Assembly (NCBI RefSeq): GCF_023204835.1
Contig: NZ_CP096270.1
Span: 496,001-560,000 of the forward strand
Origin: Salinarchaeum laminariae
Lineage (GTDB): Archaea; Halobacteriota; Halobacteria; Halobacteriales; Salinarchaeaceae
Length of the DNA: 64,000 bases
Direction: 5' to 3'
The notes under the pieces were generated by a model. It saw nothing but the letters and a program-made list of their open reading frames with translations, searched no databases and was not told the DNA's origin. Both the position numbers and the translations under genes were made by a program. This document shows, piece by piece, positions 36,789 to 45,754 of this stretch (its first letter is position 1; each line of letters begins with the position of its first letter).

Positions 36789-38528
36789 ATGAGCCAGCAG
36801 CAGGAGCAGCCAGAGGAGACGCCGGAGAAACGCGAGGACCTCCCCTCGACAGAAGTCACCGAGGGGTACGACAAGGCACCGCATCGTGCGATGTTCCGAG
36901 CGATGGGGTACGACGACCAGGACCTCGCATCGCCGATGATCGGCGTCGCGAACCCGGCCGCTGACGTCACGCCGTGTAACGTCCACCTCGACGACGTCGC
37001 GGCCTCGGCCTACGACGCCGTCGACGATGGCGAGGGGATGCCCATCGAGTTCGGCACGATCACGATTTCCGACGCGATCTCGATGGGGACGGAGGGGATG
37101 AAGGCCTCGCTCATCTCCCGAGAGGTCATCGCGGACTCCGTCGAACTCGTCGCCTTCGGCGAGCACATGGACGGCCTCGTCACCGTCGGCGGCTGCGACA
37201 AGAACATGCCGGGGATGATGATGGCGATGATCCGGACGGACCTCCCCTCGGCCTTCCTCTACGGCGGTTCGATCATGCCCGGCGAGCACGACGGCCGGGA
37301 GATCACGATCCAGAACATGTTCGAGGGCGTCGGCGCGGTCGCCACCGGTGACATGAGCGAGGACGAGCTCGTCGAGATGGAACACCAGGCCTGCCCCGGC
37401 GCGGGCTCCTGTGGCGGGATGTTCACCGCGAACACGATGGCTTCCCTCTCCGAAGCGCTCGGCTTCTCACCCCTCGGTAGCGCCGGCCCGCCCGCCGAGG
37501 TCGAGGAGCGCTACGACGTCGCCGCCGAAACCGGCGAACTCGTCGTCGAGGCAGTCGAACGGGGCTGGTCGCCCTCGGATTTCCTCACGCGAGAGAGCTT
37601 CGAGAACGCGATCGCGCTGCAGGTCGCCATCGGCGGCTCCACGAACGCCGTGCTCCACCTGCTCGCCCTCGCGGCGGAGGCCGACATCGAGCTCGACATC
37701 GAGGACTTCAACGAGATCTCGAAGCGCACGCCGAAGATCGCCGATCTCCAGCCCGGCGGGACGAAAGTCATGAACGACCTCCACGAGGTCGGCGGCGTGC
37801 CGGTCGTGCTGAACGCGCTCTACGAGGGCGGCTACCTCCACGAGGACGCGCTCACCGTCACCGGCAACTCGATCGTCGAGGAGCTGGAGCGAATCGATCC
37901 GCCCGCGATCGCCGACCTCGACGTCGACTTCCTCTACCCCGTCGACGACCCGATCCACGACGAGGGCGCGATCAAGATCCTCACCGGCTCGCTCGGGCCG
38001 GAGGGCGGCGTCATCAAGATCACCGCCAAGGACGGCACGATGCACCACGAGGGCCCCGCCCGGGTGTTCGAGGACGAGGAGGCGGCCATGGAGTACGTCC
38101 AGGAGGGCAACGTCGAGTCCGGCGACGTCATCGTCATCCGGAACGAGGGGCCCCGCGGCGGCCCCGGCATGCGCGAGATGCTCGGCGTCACCGCCGCCCG
38201 CGACGGCCAGGGCCACTCCGAGGACGTCGCGCTGATCACCGACGGCCGCTTCTCCGGCGCGACGCGGGGGCTCTCGATCGGCCACGTCGCCCCGGAAGCC
38301 CACGACGGCGGCCCGATCGGCCTGCTCGAAGACGGCGACCAGATCACGATCGACATTCCCGACCGCGTCCTCGACGTCGACGTCCCGGCCGAGGAGCTCG
38401 AAGCCCGCCGCGAGGACTGGGAGCAGCCCGAGCCGAACTACGAGAGCGGGGTCCTCGCGAAGTACGGCGCGCTCTTTGGCTCCGCGGCAAACGGCGCCAT
38501 CACGAACCCTGGCGCGACGCAGGACTGA
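36789..38528 (+). CDS. ilvD: Dihydroxy-acid dehydratase
   Basis: 579 residues, full length. The enzyme removes water from 2,3-dihydroxy-3-methyl acids in valine, isoleucine and leucine synthesis and uses an Fe-S cluster. Cluster and substrate motifs are [27 protein letters not shown] and [19 protein letters not shown]. The C-terminal half shows [22 protein letters not shown]. Its TATA (CTTTTTATCCC, near 36757) stands about 30 bases ahead of the ATG. No other ilv or leu genes are adjacent. Confidence 0.97.
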   Translation: MSQQQEQPEETPEKREDLPSTEVTEGYDKAPHRAMFRAMGYDDQDLASPMIGVANPAADVTPCNVHLDDVAASAYDAVDDGEGMPIEFGTITISDAISMGTEGMKASLISREVIADSVELVAFGEHMDGLVTVGGCDKNMPGMMMAMIRTDLPSAFLYGGSIMPGEHDGREITIQNMFEGVGAVATGDMSEDELVEMEHQACPGAGSCGGMFTANTMASLSEALGFSPLGSAGPPAEVEERYDVAAETGELVVEAVERGWSPSDFLTRESFENAIALQVAIGGSTNAVLHLLALAAEADIELDIEDFNEISKRTPKIADLQPGGTKVMNDLHEVGGVPVVLNALYEGGYLHEDALTVTGNSIVEELERIDPPAIADLDVDFLYPVDDPIHDEGAIKILTGSLGPEGGVIKITAKDGTMHHEGPARVFEDEEAAMEYVQEGNVESGDVIVIRNEGPRGGPGMREMLGVTAARDGQGHSEDVALITDGRFSGATRGLSIGHVAPEAHDGGPIGLLEDGDQITIDIPDRVLDVDVPAEELEARREDWEQPEPNYESGVLAKYGALFGSAANGAITNPGATQD

Positions 38529-38628
38529 CCTGACCGCCGCCGTCGATCGCTGGACCGACGACCGTTCGACGCTCTTCTTCACGTTCCACCGGGGATTCGC
38601 GCGACTCCACCTGTCCTCCGGGTGGGAC

Positions 38629-38733
38629 TGGAAGGGGCCGACCGCTCGCGGTCTCTGACGACGTAAGCACCGAGCGACCGGAGGGAGCGAGGCGCGCAGC
38701 GAGTCAGAGGCCGCGAGCGGGAGGGGGCTTCCA
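38629..38733. repeat. Long imperfect inverted repeat downstream of ilvD
   Basis: The arms are TGGAAGGGG...CCGCTCGCGGTCTCTGAC (38629-38659) and GTCAGAGGCCGCGAGCGG...CTTCCA (38703-38733). About 43 bases lie between them, including GAGCGACCGGAGGGAGCGAG, a composition often seen in haloarchaeal intergenic spacers. It may act as terminator for ilvD or be a dispersed palindromic element. The rest of the ilvD-zinc ribbon gap (38529-38838) shows no gene. Confidence 0.5.
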
Positions 38734-38838
38734 AGGCGTCTGCGGTCGCGGTACCAACTATTCCGGGAGACGCTCAGTTTCCTAGCGGGCCAATCTATTT
38801 GTCCGCCCCGTGTGAACCTTCATCACGGTGATCCCCGC

Positions 38839-38997
38839 ATGAGCACCTCCTCCACCGAACCCGCGACCCTCGTCTGTCACGCCTGCCGATTCAGCGCGCC
38901 CGCTGGCGACGAGTGGGACACGATCGAGGTCACCGGCGTCGGCACGATGACCCGCTGCCCGGAGTGTGGCAGCACGCGCGTCGAGCACAAGCGCTAG
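38839..38997 (+). CDS. Zinc-ribbon microprotein
   Basis: 52 residues with two CxxC knuckles: LVCHACRFSAPAGDEWDTI and MTRCPECGSTRVEHKR. Together they form one four-cysteine zinc ribbon, a type abundant among haloarchaeal small proteins. The start at 38839 is backed by GGTGATC (38826-38832), complementary to the 16S 3' end, about seven bases upstream; a leadered mRNA with a true Shine-Dalgarno site is less usual here. Function unknown; nucleic-acid or protein binding is the usual guess. It converges with corA. Confidence 0.85.
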   Translation: MSTSSTEPATLVCHACRFSAPAGDEWDTIEVTGVGTMTRCPECGSTRVEHKR

Positions 38998-39043
38998 TCC
39001 GCGGTCGATCGTCCACCCGCTCTCGAGCTGTCCACGGCAACGC

Positions 39044-40024
39044 TCAGATGTATCCCCGCTCCCGGAATCCCCAGGCCATCAGCAGTGCGACGAGCACCAT
39101 TCCGAGCATGACCGCCGGATAGCCGAACTCCCAGCCCAGCTCGGGCATGTTGTAGGGGCTGCCCTCGAAGTTCATGCCGTAGACGCCGACCACGAACGTG
39201 AGCGGGAGGAATATGGTCGCGATAACCGTGAGGACCTTCATCACCTCGTTCGTCGACTGGGAGAGCGTGTTGAGGTAGATGTCCCGGGCGCCAGTGGTGA
39301 GATCGCGGTAGGTCTCGACGAGGTCGACCACCTGAACGAGGTGATCGTAGACGTCGCGGTAGTACTTCTCCGTCTCCTGTGCGACCTGGTCGGGGTCGCC
39401 CCGCGAGAGCACGCCCAGCGCCTCGCGCATCGGCCAGGCCAGCTTTCGGAAAGAGAGGAGATCCCGACGGACGGCGTTGATCGCCTCCAGCGTCTCGATC
39501 TCCGTCGAGACGAGCACGTCGTCCTCGACTCGTTCGATCTGCTCGCCGACGTGGTCCAGTAACTGGAAATACTCGTCCACGACGGCGTCGACGATCCGGT
39601 ACGCCGTGAAGTCGGGACCGCGCTGGAGGATGCGCTCGTCGCCGCGCTGGACGGCCTCCCAGACCCGCTCGATCGGCTCGTCGGCGCCCGGTGCCAGCGA
39701 GACGATCCAGTCCTCGCCGACGAAGAGGCCGATAGGTTCCGCCAGCACCTCCTCGTCGAACGTCGTCTCGCCGCGGGTCAACTCCACGCTCTTGACGAGG
39801 ACGAACGTGTACGTCGGGAACTCCTCGGTCTTGGCCCGTACCTCGCCGAACACGTCCTCGATCGCGAGCGGATGGATGCCGAACGCCTCCGAGATCGCCT
39901 CGCGCTCGGCTTCCGTCGCGTTCGAGGCGCGGATCCATGTGGTACCGTTGGCGGCGCGTGCCGAACCGACCTCGTCGTACTCGGTGGTCCCCCGGTCGTC
40001 GTAGACCACGGACTGGATCGTCAC
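39044..40024 (-). CDS. corA: CorA-type magnesium/divalent cation channel
   Basis: 326 residues. The large N-terminal cytoplasmic domain (about 1-260) carries the long stalk helix (ARDIYLNTLSQSTNEVMKVL). Two helices follow near the C-terminus. The ion-selectivity motif YGMNFEG stands at the end of the first helix, the hallmark of CorA. The second helix is AVMLGMVLVALLMAWGF. Start is GTG at 40024, overlapping the stop of a small upstream membrane protein (GTGA). It imports Mg2+, Co2+ or Ni2+ as a homopentamer. Confidence 0.94.
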   Translation of the reverse strand: MTIQSVVYDDRGTTEYDEVGSARAANGTTWIRASNATEAEREAISEAFGIHPLAIEDVFGEVRAKTEEFPTYTFVLVKSVELTRGETTFDEEVLAEPIGLFVGEDWIVSLAPGADEPIERVWEAVQRGDERILQRGPDFTAYRIVDAVVDEYFQLLDHVGEQIERVEDDVLVSTEIETLEAINAVRRDLLSFRKLAWPMREALGVLSRGDPDQVAQETEKYYRDVYDHLVQVVDLVETYRDLTTGARDIYLNTLSQSTNEVMKVLTVIATIFLPLTFVVGVYGMNFEGSPYNMPELGWEFGYPAVMLGMVLVALLMAWGFRERGYI

Positions 40025-40188
40025 GACGCCACCTCCGACTCCGAGCGGCCGAGGCCGAGCAGACCGATGCCGGCCATGATCGCCGTGACGGAGAACGCTC
40101 GGCCCGGATACGCCGTCTGGGCGCCGACGGCGTAGCCGACGAGGCCGAGAACGAGCACGACGACGCCGACGACCGCCACTCGGTACAT
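40021..40188 (-). CDS. Two-helix membrane microprotein coupled to CorA
   Basis: 55 residues: MYRVAVVGVVVLVLGLVGYA, a short loop AQTAYPGRAFS, a second helix VTAIMAGIGLLGLG, then RSESEVAS. The reading frame has uniformly high G/C third positions and its TGA shares GTGA with the corA start, so the two are almost surely one operon with translational coupling. No family is recognised. A regulatory or assembly subunit of the channel is inference from context only. Confidence 0.7.
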   Translation of the reverse strand: MYRVAVVGVVVLVLGLVGYAVGAQTAYPGRAFSVTAIMAGIGLLGLGRSESEVAS

Positions 40189-40344
40189 ACCGGCACCCTC
40201 GGAGGCGCGGGAGAAAACGTTTTGCCGAAATCAAGGGCCGAGATCCCACCGGACGCGACGGTCGACCCACCCGCGCGGCGCGAGCCGCAGGCAATCTGCG
40301 TACCGTATCTCAACCCTTTTGAGTCGCTCAGTCACAACGGCTCT

Positions 40345-41400
40345 ATGGCGATCCCCTGCGATGTGACATTACCGCCCTCCTTCGACTCGCTCGACACCGG
40401 TGTGACGCTCCACGACCCCGAGTCCGGTGCGACCCTCGACGTCAACGATCGCCTGGAGCAGCTCTATGGCTACCCAGCGAACGACCTGCGAGAGATGGAC
40501 GTCGGCGAGTACAGCGCGCCGGACGCCGGCTATACCCACCTGGTGGCCAAAGAACGAATCCGCGCGGCGGCCACGGGCGAGACGCCCACCTTCGAGTGGC
40601 GCGTCGAACGAGCGAACGGTGAGCTGCTCTGGGTTCGCGTCCGGCTCACAGCGACCACCATCGACGGGTGGGAGTGCGTGCTCGCCGAAGTCCGCGACAT
40701 TACCGAGTACAAGGCCAGAGAGCGCCGGCTTCGGCTCCTCAATCGCGTCATACGTCACAACCTCCGCAACGAGACGAACGTGTTGATGGGGTACGCCGAC
40801 CGGCTCAGGTCGGCGATCGAGTCGGAGACCCTGCTGGAGGAGGTCGACACGATCACGGAGGTCGCACACGACATCGGCCAGCTGAGCGATTCGGTCCAAC
40901 AGATCGAACAGATCGCGGATCCCGGTGCGACAGAGCGGTCCCCGACGGCCGTCGGCGAGCTGGTCGAAACGTACGTCACGGAGGCTCGGGAGCAGTATCC
41001 CGCTGCCAGCGTGTCGATCGACGTGCGCGAGGACTGCTGGGTCAACGCCGACGTGGGACTGGAGTACGCACTCGAACACGCGATCCAGAACGCCATCGAG
41101 CACAACGATACGGACCGCCCGTCCGTGACGGTCTCGATCGGCAAGGGGTCGGAGAGCGGACGCGTGTTCGTCGGTATCGCCGACGACGGCCCCCCGATCC
41201 CAGAGATCGAGGTCGACGCCCTCGACAGCGACACCTCGACGACGAGCACCGCCCACGGCACCGGGCTCGGCCTCTGGGTCATGCAGTGGTGTGTCGACGC
41301 ACTCGGCGGCCAGCTCTCCTTCGAGGAGAATCATCCCCGCGGAAACGTCGTCCGGTTCTCCCTGCCGGCGGGGGAACCGCCGGGAGATCGTGAGTCGTGA
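40345..41400 (+). CDS. PAS-domain sensor histidine kinase (soluble)
   Basis: 351 residues, no transmembrane segment. A PAS domain (about 18-135; SLDTGVTLHDPESGATLDVN; YGYPANDLREM; ending VRDITEYKARERR) precedes the H-box RVIRHNLRNE. The ATPase domain shows an N-box (EHAIQNAIEHND), G1 (VGIADDGPPIP) and G2 (HGTGLGLWVMQW). It is a cytoplasmic kinase sensing an intracellular cue such as redox or a small ligand. No response regulator is adjacent. The H-box is nearly the same as in the 7TM kinase of this window. Confidence 0.92.
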   Translation: MAIPCDVTLPPSFDSLDTGVTLHDPESGATLDVNDRLEQLYGYPANDLREMDVGEYSAPDAGYTHLVAKERIRAAATGETPTFEWRVERANGELLWVRVRLTATTIDGWECVLAEVRDITEYKARERRLRLLNRVIRHNLRNETNVLMGYADRLRSAIESETLLEEVDTITEVAHDIGQLSDSVQQIEQIADPGATERSPTAVGELVETYVTEAREQYPAASVSIDVREDCWVNADVGLEYALEHAIQNAIEHNDTDRPSVTVSIGKGSESGRVFVGIADDGPPIPEIEVDALDSDTSTTSTAHGTGLGLWVMQWCVDALGGQLSFEENHPRGNVVRFSLPAGEPPGDRES

Positions 41401-41469
41401 GGAGACCCGGCGCGTAGCGGGGTGCCGGCTTCCGACAGATCTACCCCGCAGACGTCCCGACACGCGTCC

Positions 41470-42366
41470 ATGCCCGAGGAGCCGGCACGCAACATCAGCG
41501 GCGGAGCGTCCGGCGGTGGCCGCGAGGCCCGCTTCGACGCCAGCGAGCCCGCCACTCGCCCGGAAGCGGTCGTCGATCGGCTCGGCGGGCTCTACTGGCA
41601 GAAATCCTACGGCGGACGGGCGCCCGTCGACTGCCTCGTCCGGACGATCCTCTCACAGAACACCTCCGACGCGGCGAGCCAGCCGGCCTACGACGCGCTG
41701 ATCGAACGGTTCGATCCCGAGCGGCCTGGCCGTGACCGAGACGATGCCGACGCCGAGGGCGTCGATCCCGATCTCGCGTTCGCGACGGGCGACGCCGCGC
41801 CGACCGACCTCGCCGAGGCCCTCGCCACCGCCGACCGCGCGGCGATCGCCGACACCATCTCCCCGGCCGGACTCCACAACCAGAAGTCGGAGGTCCTCCA
41901 GCGGGTCGCCGAACGCATCCTCGCGGAGTACGGCTCCGCGGCAGCCTTCGACGAGTTCGTCGCAGGGGCGGAGTACGAAACGGTCCGGGAGACGCTGCTA
42001 GACATGAACGGCGTCGGCCCCAAGACCGCGGACTGCGTCCTGCTGTTCGCCGCTGGCCGCGAGGGCGTCTTCCCCGTCGACACCCACGTTCATCGGATCT
42101 ATCGTCGCCTCGGAATCGCACCCGCCGACGCAGACCACGAAGGTGTCAGGGCGGTGCTCGAAGCGGAGATTCCCGGCGAGAAATGCGGGTTCGGCCACAC
42201 CGCAAGCATCCAGTTCGGCCGGGAGTACTGCTCTGCCCGGAAGCCCGCCTGTCTCGACGGTCCGGAGGCCTGCCCGCTGTTCGATCTTTGCGATCGGGTG
42301 GGCGTCGACCCTGACGCTGGCGAGGTCGTCGATCCCGCGGAGGCCGAGCCCCTCTCCGACGACTGA
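41470..42366 (+). CDS. nth: Endonuclease III (DNA glycosylase/AP lyase)
   Basis: 298 residues. The helix-hairpin-helix-GPD core contains LVRTILSQNTSDAAS, the HhH LLDMNGVGPKTADCVLLFA with catalytic Lys, and the GPD loop FPVDTHVHRIYRRLG with catalytic Asp. The C-terminal 4Fe-4S ligands are C-x6-C-x6-C-x5-C (CSARKPACLDGPEAC-PLFDLC), with four more residues between ligands two and three than the classical x2 spacing. It excises oxidised pyrimidines. An insertion near residues 85-110 is acidic. The ATG at 41470 precedes the conserved region. Confidence 0.93.
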   Translation: MPEEPARNISGGASGGGREARFDASEPATRPEAVVDRLGGLYWQKSYGGRAPVDCLVRTILSQNTSDAASQPAYDALIERFDPERPGRDRDDADAEGVDPDLAFATGDAAPTDLAEALATADRAAIADTISPAGLHNQKSEVLQRVAERILAEYGSAAAFDEFVAGAEYETVRETLLDMNGVGPKTADCVLLFAAGREGVFPVDTHVHRIYRRLGIAPADADHEGVRAVLEAEIPGEKCGFGHTASIQFGREYCSARKPACLDGPEACPLFDLCDRVGVDPDAGEVVDPAEAEPLSDD

Positions 42367-42375
42367 ACGGTAGCA

Positions 42376-42954
42376 TCAGCCGTCGTCGGAATCGGGGCCC
42401 GGGGGAGCGTCCTCGCCCTCGAGTGCGATCCAGAAGATCGCGAGGATCATCCCGGGAACTCCCAGAAGTGAACACTCGAGACCGCCGAGTGGGAGCGTCG
42501 ACAGGAGCCCCGTCGCACCGGTCAGTCCGGCCAGGCCCGCGAGGAGCGCCGGACCCAACCCGACCACCACGACCGAAAGCACGCCGAGGACGAGCCCCGC
42601 GTCGCGCCGGGACGATCCCGCCGAACTGCCGTCTCCTGTGACCGTTTCGTCGACGAGCACCGCTACGGTGACGCCCGCGAGCACGGCGAGGAGCAGGCCA
42701 GCGACGTCGGGGAGACCCTCCGGAAGGCCACCGATCACCGGGAGGTAGAGCAGCAGGAACTCGACTTGTAGCGCGATCGGCAGATCGCCGCCGAGCACAC
42801 TCGCGACGAAGGAGAGGCGCCGAGCGATCGTGGAAATGGTGGCGATCACGATCGCGGCGACGATCGCCAGCGGGAGCATCCCGGGCGTCGCGAGCGTCCG
42901 GTGGATCGCCCGCCAGATCGACGACCACTCGGCTCGCGAGGCGGGAGCGTTCAT
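42376..42954 (-). CDS. Five-helix membrane protein, paralogue of the DsbA-linked one
   Basis: 192 residues: a cytoplasmic amphipathic start (WSSIWRAIHRTLATPG), then about five helices. The layout and several motifs match the gene at 45164: LSFVASVLGGDLPIALQVEFLL against LRFVVRVLVSAEVSIGFKVEFL, and GLGPALLAGLAGLTGATGLL-STLPLGGLECSLL against ACGPGILAGVVGVVGGAGLL-TALPFHGLEFSMV. The CAAC pair of the paralogue is not kept here. Function unknown. It lies downstream of the ABC permease on the same strand, separated by 247 bases. Confidence 0.75.
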   Translation of the reverse strand: MNAPASRAEWSSIWRAIHRTLATPGMLPLAIVAAIVIATISTIARRLSFVASVLGGDLPIALQVEFLLLYLPVIGGLPEGLPDVAGLLLAVLAGVTVAVLVDETVTGDGSSAGSSRRDAGLVLGVLSVVVVGLGPALLAGLAGLTGATGLLSTLPLGGLECSLLGVPGMILAIFWIALEGEDAPPGPDSDDG

Positions 42955-43072
42955 TCCGATCGAGGGACCGCTCCCGCGACCGGTTCCTGGCTCGACACGG
43001 TAGCGAGTAGGGACGCCGACGCTGATAAAGGAGGTCCCTTTTCGCGGGCGTGAGGACCAGTCGTTGTGCGAA

Positions 43073-43122
43073 CCGACGCGGTCGGGTAGGACTGGGTGTG
43101 GGAGCCGACGCGGTCGGGCAGG
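43073..43122. repeat. Two direct copies of an 18-bp sequence, 32 bp apart
   Basis: CCGACGCGGTCGGGTAGG (43073-43090) and CCGACGCGGTCGGGCAGG (43105-43122) differ at one base and are preceded by related sequence (GTGCGAA, GTGGGAG). They lie between the ABC permease stop and the downstream membrane-protein promoter. CCGACGCGGTCGG is itself a near-perfect dyad. The purpose is unknown. Confidence 0.4.
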
Positions 43123-43201
43123 GACCGAATCGCAAACGGATGGAGGGCCGAAACGGGACGGCGCGGAGCAGCTGGCAGCAGGCAGGGCGGTCAGCGGTCC
43201 G

Positions 43202-44098
43202 TCACTCCAGGTCGGCGTTCTCGAACCGTCGGTAGCCGATCGCGAGCGGGATCACCGTCCACGCGAGGAAGGTGACGGCCGAGAACCAGGGGCGGAGGTA
43301 GAACGGAACCTCGCCCTCGACGCGTGCGCTCGTCTGGAGATCGCCTGGACCGGTCTCTGCGAAGGAGACGTCCTCGAGACCGAGCTGGACGAACGGCCAG
43401 ACGAAGGAGTCCGTGACCGCACCGATCGCGATCCGGTAGCTCTCCAGGGGGTTCGCCTGGTAGAGCGCGAAGTACCACGCCTCCGCTTCGAGGCCGGGGC
43501 GGGTGCCCTCGATCAGATAGTAGATGCCGACGGCGAGCGCCTCCCACAGGACCAGCATGAGGAAGAAGAGGCCGACGGCCCAGGCGAGCGCGATGCCCCG
43601 GGACGACGTGGCCGCGGAGATCCCGACGGCGAGCGCGGTGAACGTAACGCCGAGCATGACCGTGAACCCGGCGACGAGAACGAGATCGACGATCGCAAGG
43701 TCGCCGGTCATCGGAACGCCCAGCAGCGTCACCACGAGGAATCCAAAGCAGATCGCCGCCGCGACGACGACGCTCCGGCCGATGGCCTTTCCGAACACGA
43801 CGTCAGATCGGGAGAACGGGTAGCTCAGGAGGACCCGGAGACTCCCCGATCTACGCTCGCCGACGATCGCCATGTATCCAGCGACCAGCGCGATCAGCGG
43901 GACGAAGTAGACGACGAACTGGGCCATTCCCGAGAGCAGATCCGTCATCGTCGAGTCGTTGGTGCCACCCGAGACCCACCCCACCACGAGGAAGAGGGTC
44001 AGCAGGCCGACGAACCCGATCGTGATCCCCCAGAGGAGCTTCGAGCGGACGACGTCCTCGAAGTCTTTGCGAGCGACGTCCCGCCAGGTGACGCTCAT
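43202..44098 (-). CDS. ABC-2 transporter permease (NosY-like)
   Basis: 298 residues with six helices. The N-terminus WRDVARKDFEDVVRSKLLW is the amphipathic coupling element of ABC-2 permeases, and GERRSGSLRVLLSYPFSRSDVVFGK is the strongly conserved cytoplasmic loop. This subtype (ABC2_membrane_2, like NosY) has a long extracytoplasmic stretch before the last helix (about 225-275). The start ATG overlaps the ATPase stop (ATGA), so both form one exporter. The substrate is not determined; homologues move copper-related factors, drugs or lipids. Confidence 0.9.
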   Translation of the reverse strand: MSVTWRDVARKDFEDVVRSKLLWGITIGFVGLLTLFLVVGWVSGGTNDSTMTDLLSGMAQFVVYFVPLIALVAGYMAIVGERRSGSLRVLLSYPFSRSDVVFGKAIGRSVVVAAAICFGFLVVTLLGVPMTGDLAIVDLVLVAGFTVMLGVTFTALAVGISAATSSRGIALAWAVGLFFLMLVLWEALAVGIYYLIEGTRPGLEAEAWYFALYQANPLESYRIAIGAVTDSFVWPFVQLGLEDVSFAETGPGDLQTSARVEGEVPFYLRPWFSAVTFLAWTVIPLAIGYRRFENADLE

Positions 44099-45060
44099 TG
44101 GAGCACCCCCGCGAGGCGGCCCGATTCCTCGGCGTCCCCGCTCTCCTCGACGAGATCGACGTCGCCGTTCGTGTACGCGGCGAACACGTCCTCGAGGGAC
44201 ACCGACGACGCGTCGACGTCGAGTACCTCGATGCCGGCGTCTCGCAACGCACCGATCGCCCGCGCCTTCGCGCGGGGGTCGTCACAGGTGACGGTCAGCC
44301 GGCCGTCCTGGTAGGTGGCCTCGGTGACGCCGTCGATCCACTGCAGGTCGACGTCCGGCTCGTCGGCGATCCGGAGGTAGAGTTCGGCGTGGGCACCGAC
44401 CGCCTCCCGGAGGCCGTCGACGGTGTCGACCGCAACGAGCTGGCCGTCGTTGAGGATGCCGACCCGGTCACAGACCGACTCGACCTGCCCGAGATCGTGA
44501 CTGGAGAAGAAGACGGCCGCTCCGTCGTCGGCCGCGTCCCGCACCAGCTCCCGCATCGTTCGAATCCCGTTCGGGTCCAGACCGGTCGAGGGCTCGTCGA
44601 GGATCAACAGGTCAGGGTCACCGGCGAGCGCCATCGCGAGCGCGAGGCGCTGTTTCATCCCCTTGGAGTAGCCACCGACCGTTCGCTCGGCGGCGTCGGT
44701 CGAGAGTCCGACTCGCTCCAGCAGCGACGTGGGCGGCTCCGTGCCGTCGGCCCACTCGAGTGCGAGCTCGAGGTGTCGGCGACCGGTGAGCCGCCCGTAG
44801 AGGTCGAGTCCTTCGGCGAGGACGCCGATGCGCTCACGGATCGCCTGGCTCTCCGCTCGCGCGTCCATTCCAAGCACCACCGCGCTGCCCGAGGTCGGCC
44901 GAATGAAATCCAGCAGCATGTTGATCGTCGTCGATTTGCCGGCGCCGTTCGGGCCGAGGAAGCCGAACACCTCGCCCTCCTCGACGACGAGGTCCAGCCC
45001 GTCGACGGCGGCCGCCTCGCCGTAGCGTTTCGTCAGCGACTGCGTTTCGATAGCCGTCAT
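44095..45060 (-). CDS. ABC-2 transporter ATPase
   Basis: 321 residues. Walker A GPNGAGKST, signature YSKGMKQRLALA, Walker B LLILDEP, D-loop STGLDPNG and switch His in FSSHDL. The C-terminal 90 residues form the CcmA/NosF-type extension (LYLRIADEPDVDLQWI; AGIEVLDVDASSVSLEDVF-AAYT), typical of exporters of the DrrA/NatA class. Start is ATG at 45060 (a GTG at 45063 is also possible), with leftward TATA (CATTTATACC) about 27 bases upstream. It drives the permease at 43202. Confidence 0.92.
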   Translation of the reverse strand: MTAIETQSLTKRYGEAAAVDGLDLVVEEGEVFGFLGPNGAGKSTTINMLLDFIRPTSGSAVVLGMDARAESQAIRERIGVLAEGLDLYGRLTGRRHLELALEWADGTEPPTSLLERVGLSTDAAERTVGGYSKGMKQRLALAMALAGDPDLLILDEPSTGLDPNGIRTMRELVRDAADDGAAVFFSSHDLGQVESVCDRVGILNDGQLVAVDTVDGLREAVGAHAELYLRIADEPDVDLQWIDGVTEATYQDGRLTVTCDDPRAKARAIGALRDAGIEVLDVDASSVSLEDVFAAYTNGDVDLVEESGDAEESGRLAGVLQ

Positions 45061-45163
45061 CACCTGGACCGAGGGCGGTGCACTCGGTATAAATGGGGGG
45101 CCACCTTCCGACCCAGTATCCGACGGTGGGGTTTATATAAGAGGAGCCAGGCGGCAGAGCGAA

Positions 45164-45754
45164 CTACCGATCCAGATCCACCGGACAGCCCCGGATCTCG
45201 CCGCCGCGCATACCGTCCGCGAGCCAGTAGATCGAGAGCAGGAGGACCACCACCGCGACCATCGAGAACTCGAGTCCATGGAAGGGGAGCGCCGTGAGAA
45301 GGCCGGCACCGCCGACGACCCCGACGACCCCCGCGAGGATCCCAGGGCCACACGCCGCACAGCCGGCACCGAGAGTGCCGAACACGACGCCGGCAGCGCT
45401 TCCGCCACTGCCCTCGACGGATAGGTCGTGCTCGAGCAGGTGGTAGGCGAGGACGGCGACGTTGACGCCTGTCAGTGCCGCAATCGCGTAGATCGCAGTG
45501 CCGTGGAACGCGTCGAACTGCGGGCCCAGAAACGGCAACAGCGAGGACAGAAACTCGACCTTGAACCCGATCGAGACCTCCGCGGAGACGAGCACGCGCA
45601 CGACGAACCGGAGGTTCTGCGAGGCTGACAGCCCGATCGCCACGAGGCTCCCGACGAGGAGTGCGAACGAGGCGTATGGCGGCCGGCCGAGGACGAGCCT
45701 GACCGTCCGCCCGACGAGACGCCAGTCCGATCGGCTCGTCGGAAGCGAGATCAC
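45164..45754 (-). CDS. Membrane protein with intramembrane Cys-x2-Cys, coupled to a DsbA-like gene
   Basis: 196 residues with about five helices. The central motif GTLGAGCAACGPGILAGV puts a CxxC pair followed by Gly-Pro inside or at the edge of a helix. It recalls how CcdA/DsbD-type thiol transporters place their cysteines, but I see no clear homology to them. Start is GTG at 45754, inside the stop of the thioredoxin-fold lipoprotein gene (GTGA). A paralogue without the CxxC lies at 42376. A role in passing electrons to or from the DsbA-like partner is inferred. Confidence 0.75.
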   Translation of the reverse strand: MISLPTSRSDWRLVGRTVRLVLGRPPYASFALLVGSLVAIGLSASQNLRFVVRVLVSAEVSIGFKVEFLSSLLPFLGPQFDAFHGTAIYAIAALTGVNVAVLAYHLLEHDLSVEGSGGSAAGVVFGTLGAGCAACGPGILAGVVGVVGGAGLLTALPFHGLEFSMVAVVVLLLSIYWLADGMRGGEIRGCPVDLDR

